Of a stretch of DNA of 9,555 bases, positions 1-6,293 are shown piece by piece. The stretch spans positions 1 through 9,555 of the forward strand of contig JACPLZ010000008.1 of assembly GCA_016186245.1 (NCBI GenBank). Reading direction: 5' to 3'. This DNA is from Candidatus Peregrinibacteria bacterium. Its GTDB lineage: Bacteria; Patescibacteriota; Gracilibacteria; UBA1369; LOWO2-01-FULL-3. The notes below the pieces were generated by a model. That model saw nothing but the letters and a program-made list of their open reading frames with translations. It did no database searches and was not told the origin of the DNA. Each line of letters begins with the position of its first letter. Position 1 is the stretch's first letter. A program made the translations under genes and the position numbers.

Positions 1-12
1 TAGATTGCAGCC

Positions 13-762
13 ATGAGTCCAATTTGGCTGTATTCCATCGGAAGTGTGCTGGCGGTAAGTCTGATTTCGTTGATCGGCGTCATCGCTTTTTCTATCAATA
101 ATGTCGGGCTTAAGCCTATTTTGCTCTACATGATCAGTTTTTCAGCAGGTGCATTACTGGGAGATGCTTTAATTCATTTGTTGCCGGAAGCGGTTGGGGA
201 GCGGGGTTTTGGCTTGAATATTTCATTGACCGTTTTAAGCGGAATAGCCGTTTCATTCATTCTTGAAAAAATAATACATTGGAGGCATTGTCATCAGCCG
301 GAATCCGAAGGGCATGAGCATCCTTTTGCCTGGATGAATCTGTTTGGTGACGGGGTGCACAATTTTATCGACGGTCTGATTATCAGCGCAGCTTATCTTG
401 TCAGTATTCATGTGGGATTGGCTACGACCCTTGCTGTTATTTTGCATGAAATACCGCAGGAAATAGGGGATTTTGGCGTACTGATCCATGGTGGATTTTC
501 CCATAAAAAGGCATTGTTTATGAATTTTTTGACGGCGCTGTCGGCGGTTTTGGGCGCTGTTATTGCGCTGCTTTTGAGCGGTTATGTTGAAGGAATTGAA
601 GGGTTTTTAGTGCCGTTCGCCGCCGGAAGTTTTATTTATATCGCCGGATCAGACCTTATTCCGGAGCTGCATAAAGAGGACAACACTGCAAAATCTTTTG
701 TACAATTTATCGCTCTTGTATTGGGTGTTTTAGTAATGGTCGCACTGACCTGGCTGGAATAG
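13..762 (+). CDS. ZIP-family divalent metal transporter
   Basis: This 249-residue protein is a probable zinc/iron-regulated (ZIP) transporter that moves divalent metal ions such as Zn2+, Fe2+ or Mn2+ into the cytoplasm across the inner membrane. About eight hydrophobic segments are visible. The family metal-site helices are clear: HNFIDG at residues 116-121 and HEIPQEIGD at 145-153, which carry the His, Asp and Glu ligands of the binuclear site. A histidine-rich loop (H89, H92, H94, H101, H103) lies between early helices, as is usual for ZIPs. PFAAGSFIYIAGSDLIPEL at 201-219 matches the C-terminal ZIP helix. The length is normal. An in-frame TAG at 1-3 limits the start to the ATG at 13; no clear Shine-Dalgarno sequence is seen in the few bases available. 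The gene converges on the toxin remnant with a 2-base gap. The substrate cannot be fixed from sequence alone. Confidence 0.93.
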   Translation: MSPIWLYSIGSVLAVSLISLIGVIAFSINNVGLKPILLYMISFSAGALLGDALIHLLPEAVGERGFGLNISLTVLSGIAVSFILEKIIHWRHCHQPESEGHEHPFAWMNLFGDGVHNFIDGLIISAAYLVSIHVGLATTLAVILHEIPQEIGDFGVLIHGGFSHKKALFMNFLTALSAVLGAVIALLLSGYVEGIEGFLVPFAAGSFIYIAGSDLIPELHKEDNTAKSFVQFIALVLGVLVMVALTWLE

Positions 763-764
763 TA

Positions 765-920
765 TCACCAATAAATTTGAGAATGAGTCCCTATACCAAC
801 CAGCTTGACAGTCTGGGTATCAATAATTCGGTATATCACACGATAATCACCGGTAACAGAAAAAGCCCTATAGCCAACAAAATTGCCCTTTAAGGGATGC
901 ACTTTCAATAATGGCGATTT
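765..920 (-). pseudogene. C-terminal remnant of a RelE/YafQ-type toxin
   Basis: Reading the minus strand down to the TGA at 765-767 gives about 51 residues that match the C-terminal half of RelE/ParE-superfamily toxins: LLKVHPLKGNFVGYRAFSV, then TGDYRVIYRIIDTQTVKL, then VGIGTHSQIYW. The hallmark pieces are HPLKG, the GDYRVIYRI strand and the closing GTHSQIY. Intact members (mRNA interferases that cleave mRNA at the ribosome) are about 85-95 residues long. Here the frame is closed by a TGA at 921-923, and no N-terminal half or antitoxin gene lies upstream before tspO begins at 1001. A stretch of bases 924-1000 may hold decayed N-terminal sequence, but I cannot align it convincingly. No good start or ribosome binding site is present. 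I read this as a dead toxin; a functional 50-residue product is unlikely. Confidence 0.72.
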
Positions 921-1000
921 TCACCTGCTGTTTGCCATTGTGGCGAGCTTTGTGCCAAGAGTAAGAGCTTTGCACCAATGGATAGTCAGCGCTCCTAATT

Positions 1001-1477
1001 TTAATTCAGCGACCAAATTGCGTAGTTGAGATAGCCAGCAAAGCTCACCCAAAGAATGTAGGGCACCAGAAGCCAGGCGGCTGGTTTGGAGATTTTTGCA
1101 AACGCAATGATCGTGGCGAGGATGGCGAGCCAGAGGAATATAATCTCAATAAGCGCGCCGCCGGGACTATGCAGACCAAAAAAGATAATTGACCAGAGAG
1201 TATTCAAGACCAACTGGCCGAGGAATATGCCAAGGGCGATTTTTACATCCCTGCGATCCAGTCCCTTTTTCCAAACAAGGAAGGCCGCGATACCCATAAG
1301 CGCAAATAGTGTTGTCCAGACCGGTCCGAATATCCACGCCGGAGGATTGAGAGCCGGTTTGACGATCCCGGCGTACCAGCCCGCAATTGACGGAGTGGTA
1401 AAGACCGAGCCAATAATACCAGCAAGCTCGGAGACTACGATGGCGATGATGAGTTTGAATGTGTTGTTGATTTTCAT
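1001..1477 (-). CDS. tspO: TspO/MBR family membrane protein
   Basis: This complete 158-residue member of the TspO/MBR (translocator protein, peripheral benzodiazepine receptor) family has the usual length. Members are five-helix inner-membrane proteins that bind porphyrins and related ligands; bacterial ones have been linked to tetrapyrrole handling and stress responses. The signatures are: WY at 34-35, KP at 40-41, NPPAWIFGPVWT at 44-55 followed by the LMG turn, LNTLWSIIFF at 91-100, and LLVPYILWVSFAGYLN at 136-151. Conserved aromatic residues of the ligand pocket (W34, W48, W54, W95, W143) are present. The start is the ATG at 1475-1477. The leader is very AT-rich with no obvious Shine-Dalgarno sequence. 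A TATAAC at 1497-1502 might be a -10 box but has no convincing -35. The gene is flanked on both sides by decayed gene fragments. Confidence 0.95.
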   Translation of the reverse strand: MKINNTFKLIIAIVVSELAGIIGSVFTTPSIAGWYAGIVKPALNPPAWIFGPVWTTLFALMGIAAFLVWKKGLDRRDVKIALGIFLGQLVLNTLWSIIFFGLHSPGGALIEIIFLWLAILATIIAFAKISKPAAWLLVPYILWVSFAGYLNYAIWSLN

Positions 1478-1481
1478 AAGT

Positions 1482-1800
1482 TTAATGATTTAATTCGTTA
1501 TATGAAAATTGGCTTTCGGTTACTGCCTTCCGGTATTTCTCTGCTGTTCTTGGGTCAGCATACCATCTAAAGCTTGATCTGAATATTCAAAATCTTCTTT
1601 AATGTCCTGCATGTCTTTATCTTCTGATTTTGTTTCCAAGACTACGTACGAGACCCCCTTCTCATCGAGTAGTAGAAAATCAATAAAACCGTCTTTGGTC
1701 TTATCAAAATCGTTTCCGAATTCATCGACGGCAGTTTTTGTAAGCTTCGAACCAGAAAAAGCTCTAGCCACAGCCAAAAACCTCAATTTTTCCCGAAAAG
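1482..1800 (-). pseudogene. decayed nuclease-like fragment (restriction-type PD-(D/E)xK?)
   Basis: Downstream of the tRNA-His gene the minus strand stays open for about 94 codons, ending with TAA at 1520-1522, but without an ATG in the first two thirds. The centre reads KDGFIDFLLLDEKGVSYVVL followed directly by ETKSEDKD. The spacing of the aspartate in IDFLLL and the later E-x-K resembles the PD-(D/E)xK nuclease core found in type I and type III restriction subunits. Near base 1570-1590 a second frame opens and reads WYADPRTAEKYRKAVTESQF then SYNELNH, stopping at 1482-1484. This looks more protein-like than the end of the first frame, so a frameshift around there is likely. A GTG near 1763 preceded by GAGG could still start a short product. 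It most probably is a remnant of a larger restriction or helicase gene. The nuclease assignment is inference. Confidence 0.4.
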
Positions 1801-1808
1801 TGGAATTT

Positions 1809-1886
1809 TGGGGTGAGCTAAGGGATTCGAACCCTTGACCCTCGGGACCACAACCCGATGCTCTAACCAGCTGAGCTAAGCTCACC
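1809..1886 (-). tRNA. tRNA-His (GTG anticodon)
   Basis: The minus strand folds into a complete cloverleaf. The acceptor stem is GTGAGCT with AGCTCAC, the D stem GCTC/GAGC, the anticodon stem TCGGG/CCCGA with loop TTGTGGT (anticodon GTG, decoding CAC and CAT), and the T stem AAGGG/CCCTT with loop TTCGAAT. An extra G before the acceptor stem (base 1886) sits opposite C73 (base 1812); this G-1:C73 pair is the identity element of bacterial tRNA-His. The 3' CCA is encoded at 1809-1811. It is transcribed alone from the promoter at 1919-1947. Confidence 0.97.
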
Positions 1887-1918
1887 ATGTTCAAAGAAGC
1901 CGATATTTCAACCAACCC

Positions 1919-1947
1919 ATCTTAATTTTTAAACCAGGAAAATTCAA
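1919..1947 (-). promoter_or_regulatory. probable sigma-70 promoter of tRNA-His
   Basis: On the minus strand a TTGAAT -35 box (1942-1947) and a TAAGAT -10 box (1919-1924) are separated by exactly 17 bases. Transcription would begin near 1912, giving a leader of about 25 bases before the tRNA 5' end at 1886. There is no other gene this promoter could serve directly. Confidence 0.6.
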
Positions 1948-1993
1948 GCACGAATTGTCAGGCACAAGGAAAAGTTGGATTTTTGACAGCAGC

Positions 1994-2123
1994 TTGGATT
2001 TTTCAAAAAATCATTGGATGCAAGGAAGCAAAAAAATTTCGACCGCAGCTTACTTACTGGTAAGTGAGGATCGAAATTTTTTTAAGCTGACGCCGCAGCC
2101 AATAAATTTTTTGAAAAATCTAA
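1994..2123. repeat. nested inverted repeat of about 130 bp
   Basis: Three concentric inverted repeats share an axis near 2057-2058. The outer arms, 1994-2011 and 2106-2123, are 18 bp with one G-T pair (left arm TTGGATTTTTCAAAAAAT). Just inside, ATTGG (2013-2017) pairs with CCAAT (2099-2103) and continues imperfectly with GGATGC against GCAGCC. The middle arms are AAAAAAATTTCGA (2030-2042) and TCGAAATTTTTTT (2071-2083), 13 bp perfect. The inner hairpin is CTTACTTAC (2049-2057) with GTAAGTGAG (2060-2068), which has a two-base tip. It encodes no protein. It lies between the terminator of the small RNA and the tRNA promoter. It could be a MITE or REP-like element, or a very long RNA hairpin; no target-site duplication is obvious. 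Confidence 0.75.
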
Positions 2124-2150
2124 AAAACCCCCCGCCGCTTGGACAGGGGG
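2122..2150 (-). terminator. intrinsic terminator of the minus-strand small RNA
   Basis: On the minus strand CCCCCTG (2144-2150) pairs with CGGGGGG (2128-2134), seven pairs including one T-G, around a 9-base loop. A run of six T residues (2122-2127) follows directly. This is a textbook Rho-independent terminator. It closes the transcript started at the promoter at 2379-2407, and would also stop read-through from the upstream operon before the tRNA-His gene. The T-run overlaps the outer end of the nested inverted repeat by two bases. Confidence 0.8.
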
Positions 2151-2372
2151 TCTTGGGAAGACTTAGGTGTATCAACGCCCTAGAAAAGCCTTAATATCCT
2201 AATCTTTCAAGATGGTTCGAAACGGCGTGAACCGTTATCGATGAGTTTATTGATTCAGTTAGAAAGCCGAACCCCGCTTCTACCCACAAAGGATACTGAT
2301 TTTTTCCAGTTCTTTCAATTCAAATTTCAAAAATCTATAAACCCCTTCAAATCAACAAAAAACACTGAAAAG
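2122..2372 (-). ncRNA. candidate structured small RNA, about 250 nt, unidentified
   Basis: A near-consensus promoter upstream and a strong terminator downstream bracket about 250 bases without a credible reading frame. The minus strand offers several helices. These are: CCTTTTCA with TGAAGGGG (2366-2373/2342-2349); GATTTTT with AAAAATC (2329-2335/2298-2304); a long-range AGTATCC with GGATATT (2291-2297/2193-2199). The long-range helix encloses AGAAGC with GCTTTCT (2276-2281/2261-2267, one bulge) and CGA(T)AACGG with CCGTTTCG (2232-2240/2218-2225). GTCTT-CCC-AAGAC (2150-2162) precedes the terminator. I find no signature of tmRNA (no terminal T-arm plus CCA), RNase P RNA, SRP RNA (no GGAAGGAAGCA loop) or a T-box. 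A 6S-type RNA is possible because that family is poorly conserved in sequence, but I see no single long bubble-containing rod. Identity is open. Confidence 0.55.
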
Positions 2373-2378
2373 GAACAT

Positions 2379-2407
2379 ATTATAACTATACTTTCATTTG
2401 AAGTCAA
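2379..2407 (-). promoter_or_regulatory. near-consensus sigma-70 promoter for the small RNA
   Basis: On the minus strand TTGACT (2402-2407) and TATAAT (2379-2384) are separated by exactly 17 bases, five of six and six of six matches to consensus. It is the best promoter in the window. The predicted start is near 2372. The -35 box overlaps the TGA stop codon (2404-2406) of the last operon gene, so this is an independent promoter placed directly at the operon's end. Nothing protein-coding lies within the next 400 bases downstream. Confidence 0.8.
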
Positions 2408-2643
2408 GCCTTATTTTTATGAAATTTCGCCAGCAAAGCCTGATATTTTTTCTGAAGACTTTTTTTACGTTCCCTTAAATTTGCCAGCTTTTCTTTTTCA
2501 TTCTGAAGTGTGCTAAAAATCTGCTCCAGGACACCTATTTCCATCACAGGCATAAGTATTTTAACCATCATTTTATGATGCAAGGAAATAGTTGATGTAT
2601 TCAAAAGTTCGCGAATTTTTGTAATAAGATCATCTTTATTCAT
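2404..2643 (-). CDS. small helical protein, last gene of the operon
   Basis: I do not recognise this 79-residue protein. Residues 1-15 form a short charged helix. Residues 21-46 are a moderately hydrophobic helix with several methionines (KMMVKILMPVMEIGVLEQIF). Residues 47-79 are a highly charged, mostly basic coiled-coil-like tail rich in K, E, R and L. There is no signal peptide or catalytic motif. The ATG at 2641-2643 overlaps the end of the preceding gene by 8 bases, and a GGAAAA just before it may act as a weak ribosome binding site. The overlap implies translational coupling. A product this small and charged would suit an adaptor or assembly partner of the larger operon proteins, but that is inference. 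A strong promoter begins inside its stop codon. Confidence 0.75.
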   Translation of the reverse strand: MNKDDLITKIRELLNTSTISLHHKMMVKILMPVMEIGVLEQIFSTLQNEKEKLANLRERKKSLQKKYQALLAKFHKNKA

Positions 2644-3550
2644 TTTTTCCGGTTAAAATTTTAACTAGATTGTCATAATCGGCGTCACTGATAAGAAAGG
2701 CAATATTTGCCAATGTTCCCATAGCCAAAGAGCCGCTATCTTTCAGTGATACCTGTAAGGTAGTCAGCACCTCTTTGACATTTACTGCATTGGTATTTGG
2801 AAAAAAACGCATCCGGATGAACTCCACTGCTTCATCGGAAATTTTCCCCTCTTTAATTTCTTCAACATATCCAGACAATTTTAGGGCGGCCGGTTTATCA
2901 AGCCCAAATAAACCAACAAAAGCTAATTTTGCCTGTATGTCCATATTGAAAATTCCCTTCGTCTGCAATAATTTTTCGAATGGAAAAGCTGTGTTTTTAG
3001 AAATTTCCTGCAATCTCTTAAGCGCAGTTGTAAGTTCCTGTTTTGAATCAAACTGCTTTTTAAAATTTCGCAAAGTCATCACCATTGTCCCAGCCAGTGC
3101 CGCTGCTTCCTGAGAATCCAAAGGCTGTGCTTTTCCTCCATTCATTGCGGCAGTCAATTTTTTCCAGGCATCTAAACCCTTTCCTTGGGCATGCACAGGC
3201 ATAGATTTATACTCTTTTATCACACCGGTTACCATCGCATCATAAAAATCCTGATCCTCCTTATTTGTCTTTTCGCGATCAAGTTTTGCCGCTTCTTTGG
3301 CATCAGTAACAGCGTCATCAACATTTTGTCCTATAGCCTTTTGCGAATCTTCGGAGATTTTCTTTTCTTCTTCTTCAAGTACTCCCATTTTCTCTAGAAG
3401 TATGGTAAAGAAAATTTCCAGGCGCTCCATGGAGCTTTTTCCTTTTGCCTTAAGCGCTTCCAGCGCAGCTTTGGCAAAAGCCATAGTTTGCTCCTTGGCG
3501 TCTTTTGCATCTTCTGGATTTACCGGTAATTGGTCGGGTGTGGTAGTCAT
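2636..3550 (-). CDS. hypothetical helical protein (304 aa)
   Basis: This protein is unrecognised. From the ATG at 3548-3550 it has 304 residues. A TTG at 3569-3571 would add seven residues and overlap the upstream gene, but the ATG lies 11 bases after that gene's stop and is more likely. Neither has a strong Shine-Dalgarno sequence. The first 100 residues are highly charged and Ala/Lys/Glu-rich, including a hydrophobic patch LEIFFTILLEKMGVL (44-58) followed by an acidic run LEEEEKK (58-64). Residues 100-180 are predicted helical. Residues 190-304 look like a compact all-helical domain (AKLAFVGLFGL, ISDEAVEFIRMRFF, LANIAFLISDADYDNLVKIL). There is no signal peptide, convincing membrane segment or known active-site motif. 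It is probably cytoplasmic and co-translated with its neighbours. Function is unknown. Confidence 0.82.
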   Translation of the reverse strand: MTTTPDQLPVNPEDAKDAKEQTMAFAKAALEALKAKGKSSMERLEIFFTILLEKMGVLEEEEKKISEDSQKAIGQNVDDAVTDAKEAAKLDREKTNKEDQDFYDAMVTGVIKEYKSMPVHAQGKGLDAWKKLTAAMNGGKAQPLDSQEAAALAGTMVMTLRNFKKQFDSKQELTTALKRLQEISKNTAFPFEKLLQTKGIFNMDIQAKLAFVGLFGLDKPAALKLSGYVEEIKEGKISDEAVEFIRMRFFPNTNAVNVKEVLTTLQVSLKDSGSLAMGTLANIAFLISDADYDNLVKILTGKNE

Positions 3551-3561
3551 AGGTTTATTTA

Positions 3562-6282
3562 TTATTTCCAATTAACTTTAAATTTCCTTGGTTTTGAGGA
3601 TTCAGATTGAGACGAATCCTGATCTGTGTCGGAACCGGTAATTTTATCCCATGTCCCTTCAATCCATCCTTTTTCAATTTCACCACTTTCATAAGGATCG
3701 GTAAATAAGGGAGCAGGAACATCATCAATATCAAAATCATCTTTAGCATCTTCTTTTTCCTGGTTCATTTCATCAATAGCATTATCAAAATCACTATCGC
3801 CAAGAATTTTACTTAATCCGAATATAATAAACAGCACATCCACTACAATAGCCATTTTGTTAATTGATCCAAGGAAAGAATTTGGTGTCATGGCTTGATT
3901 CAATTCATTGATCAATATAGTAGCAGCCCCCTGTAATTGCGGCTGCGTGCTGGCCGGACTCCTCAATATTGTGAGTTGAGCTTCAACTCTATCAATAAAT
4001 CCTCCAAGCCTTCGAATTTCAACAACAGTCAAATCAAGCATTCCATGGAATAACTTATGTTTGAATTCCGTAATGCGGCCATCCACGTCATTTAATAGCG
4101 CTGCCCTCGCCGGATCCAATGTCCTGAAATTTTCAATAACTTGAGATGCTCTGCCGAAATTTAACGTACGTCCTCGTATAGTAATCGGTCTGCCAAATCT
4201 ATAATACAAATAGGGGACAGCAGAAAAACCGCGCAATAAAGTCTTCGCGGCAATTTTCTTTAAGAAAAATAAATCTACCACCCCAACACCGCCCCACAAA
4301 ACGCCGCCAATAATTGATTTTACAGATTCAAGAGCTTGAGTTGCTGCGGTAGTGGCATCACATCCCGACATAAGAACTAAAAATCCGGCCACACCACCAG
4401 GTAATTTTCGCAATTTTGCCAAAATCTCTGTCGATGGCATTTTGAGCGAATCTTTCAACATTTCAGTCAGTTTGCCAAGGTTTTCCACCGTTGCAAATTT
4501 GGCAATCTCCGGACATTTGTAAAATGCCTGTAATTGTATATGCGGACTTAATTTTACATTTGCTTCCTTCTGCATTTTGAAAATGTCCAGCAGTTCATTC
4601 AGTTGCAACGGCAGCTCTTTTGCAGTCCTGATGATTTCGGCGAACAGACGGGGATTTTTCACAGCGATCTCCGGCAATTTCGCGCGGTCAAACGTCTCCA
4701 AAAATCTTTCCGCGCCGCCTCTTAATTCTTTTTTTTCTTGAAGTTTTGCTCCTTCTCTCGCCTTCGCTTTTGCCATTACTTCATCGATATTTAAAGCGCG
4801 GCTGCCAAATTTTACCACGCGTCCGGTGATACTCATGGCGCCGCTCAATATCAGCACGTTCATCAATTGATCGAGAGTGTCCCATTTATAGAAACTGCCC
4901 ATCGTTTGATAATGTTCCACGGCGGACAATGTCATAAGCAGAGCGCTCTGCACGCTGCCTTTTGCCAGCACATTGCCTATAAAATTTCTCACTGCAATTG
5001 ATGGAACAAGCGCAGACAAATTATTCGACAGAAAGTCGCCAGCCAATTTACCCGCGGTTGCTCCCAATTTCATTATTCCTCCGTAAGCTGCTGCCCTGGT
5101 AATTTTTTCGATGACAATCCTATCATCCTGGCTGAATAAAAATTCACCTTTTTCAAGCGCGTATTCAGCTGTTGAAAAACCGCCGGCAAAAGCGCCCATT
5201 CCGACAGCGCCCCTGACAATACCGGAGGAAATGCCGGCCAAACCAAGAGCGGCTCGCGTCAAACCGGCGGCAACAAGTCCGGCTCCGCTGGAGGCCACAA
5301 TAATTGGCGCTGTAATCAACGCTGTTTTAATAAGCTGATTTCCGGTTTCATCTGAAATATTCATACTGCCGGCGCCAAGCATATCCCGATATGCTTCCCA
5401 CAAAGAAGCGCGCACACCTTGCAGGTTAAAAGGGCGTCCATCGTGAAGCTCTGCGATCATTAAATTTAACCCACGTTGATATTCGCGTTCGATTAAAACA
5501 CTCTTTATTTCATTGATTTTTTTGGGATCGGTGAACCCCTGTTTTTCCCAGGCCTTGATTACCTCAGGATCATTTGCCATTTTTTCAACTTTTACGGCAA
5601 TTTTGTCCCGCAATTCACCCTTTTCATTCCATGGGATTTTTTCTCTCATAAACTCAAAATGAGCCCTGAAATATTTGTCTTCAATCAGTGCCCGGACCGC
5701 ATCAATATCATTTCTGTTACGCAAATATTTAATCAACGCCAGATGCTGGCCTGCCAGATCTTCCGGGGAATTAGCAGGGTGTATTCTTCCATATGAAAAA
5801 ATCTCATCAAAGTATGGATCATGAAGCACATTGGGCACATCAAGCCCAATTTCCTGGAAGAGATCTTTTACCGTATCCGGGATAACCGCAGATACGTTGG
5901 TATCGGGCTTTGCAATAATTTCGGCAGAGGCATCATCGAGCGCCTTTAAGGCCTGATCAATTTTTGCAATTCTGGCATCGCCGGTTTTGTCCGTTTCAAG
6001 ATATTTGGTCAGAGTGGCTATTGTCGATCTCTCCTGAATCAGATCGCCTTTGCAGCTTTCTAAAGCTATTCGCAGGATATTCAACTGTTCCATCATTATT
6101 TGCTGCTTTGGTGTCAGGGTGAACAGTGAACGCAAAACCTCTTTACTTTCTTCGCCGGTTAATCCGGCATTTTCCGGTACGGCGAGATTTTCGCCAATGT
6201 TTTGCTGCAATGCGGCAGTATCCTCTCTTTGTTGAGGTTTTTTGAGTTCATCACGATTATTTTGAGGATGCTCTAATGACAT
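3562..6282 (-). CDS. large hypothetical protein with Gly/Ala-rich hydrophobic segments (906 aa)
   Basis: I cannot assign this to a family. The N-terminal 310 residues are soluble, charged and helical, with no signal peptide. Residues 317-372 form two adjacent Ala/Gly-rich hydrophobic stretches (ALITAPIIVASSGAGLVAAG, then a run to 372), which look like a helical hairpin that could enter a membrane. A second hydrophobic zone covers 630-640 (VAGFLVLMSGC) and 655-674 (SIIGGVLWGGVGVVDLFFL). A third hydrophobic helix is at 809-824 (MAIVVDVLFIIFGLSKIL). An acidic, low-complexity linker (829-860) and a Ser/Lys-rich basic tail (885-906) end the protein. The LMSGC motif resembles a lipobox but is internal. 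The ATG at 6280-6282 lies 11 bases after the previous stop, with no Shine-Dalgarno sequence. Two large hydrophobic zones suggest an integral or pore-like membrane protein; this is inference from composition. Confidence 0.85.
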   Translation of the reverse strand: MSLEHPQNNRDELKKPQQREDTAALQQNIGENLAVPENAGLTGEESKEVLRSLFTLTPKQQIMMEQLNILRIALESCKGDLIQERSTIATLTKYLETDKTGDARIAKIDQALKALDDASAEIIAKPDTNVSAVIPDTVKDLFQEIGLDVPNVLHDPYFDEIFSYGRIHPANSPEDLAGQHLALIKYLRNRNDIDAVRALIEDKYFRAHFEFMREKIPWNEKGELRDKIAVKVEKMANDPEVIKAWEKQGFTDPKKINEIKSVLIEREYQRGLNLMIAELHDGRPFNLQGVRASLWEAYRDMLGAGSMNISDETGNQLIKTALITAPIIVASSGAGLVAAGLTRAALGLAGISSGIVRGAVGMGAFAGGFSTAEYALEKGEFLFSQDDRIVIEKITRAAAYGGIMKLGATAGKLAGDFLSNNLSALVPSIAVRNFIGNVLAKGSVQSALLMTLSAVEHYQTMGSFYKWDTLDQLMNVLILSGAMSITGRVVKFGSRALNIDEVMAKAKAREGAKLQEKKELRGGAERFLETFDRAKLPEIAVKNPRLFAEIIRTAKELPLQLNELLDIFKMQKEANVKLSPHIQLQAFYKCPEIAKFATVENLGKLTEMLKDSLKMPSTEILAKLRKLPGGVAGFLVLMSGCDATTAATQALESVKSIIGGVLWGGVGVVDLFFLKKIAAKTLLRGFSAVPYLYYRFGRPITIRGRTLNFGRASQVIENFRTLDPARAALLNDVDGRITEFKHKLFHGMLDLTVVEIRRLGGFIDRVEAQLTILRSPASTQPQLQGAATILINELNQAMTPNSFLGSINKMAIVVDVLFIIFGLSKILGDSDFDNAIDEMNQEKEDAKDDFDIDDVPAPLFTDPYESGEIEKGWIEGTWDKITGSDTDQDSSQSESSKPRKFKVNWK

Positions 6283-6293
6283 TTGATTTTTGT

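Noticed and set aside
765..923. UGA read as an amino acid (Gracilibacteria code), which would open the toxin frame
   Set aside because: The long genes contain no in-frame TGA, and the 79-residue gene ends on TGA at a sensible place, so the standard code fits.
1809..1886. Attachment site at the tRNA-His 3' end
   Set aside because: No integrase and no second copy of the tRNA 3' end were found in the window.
1520..1915. A 131-codon minus-strand frame starting MVEISASLNMVSLAQ
   Set aside because: Its first third is the translated tRNA-His gene (the LVRASGCGPEGQGFES pattern is a known tRNA artefact). Only the part beyond 1800 is considered, as a pseudogene.
2122..2372. T-box or metabolite riboswitch
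   Set aside because: There is no T-box TGGNACC motif, and the terminator is not followed by a regulated coding gene on the same strand.
2241..2516. A 91-codon plus-strand frame across the small RNA region
   Set aside because: It is low-complexity Phe/Pro/Lys sequence, antisense to the small RNA and the last operon gene, with no start signal or recognisable protein character.
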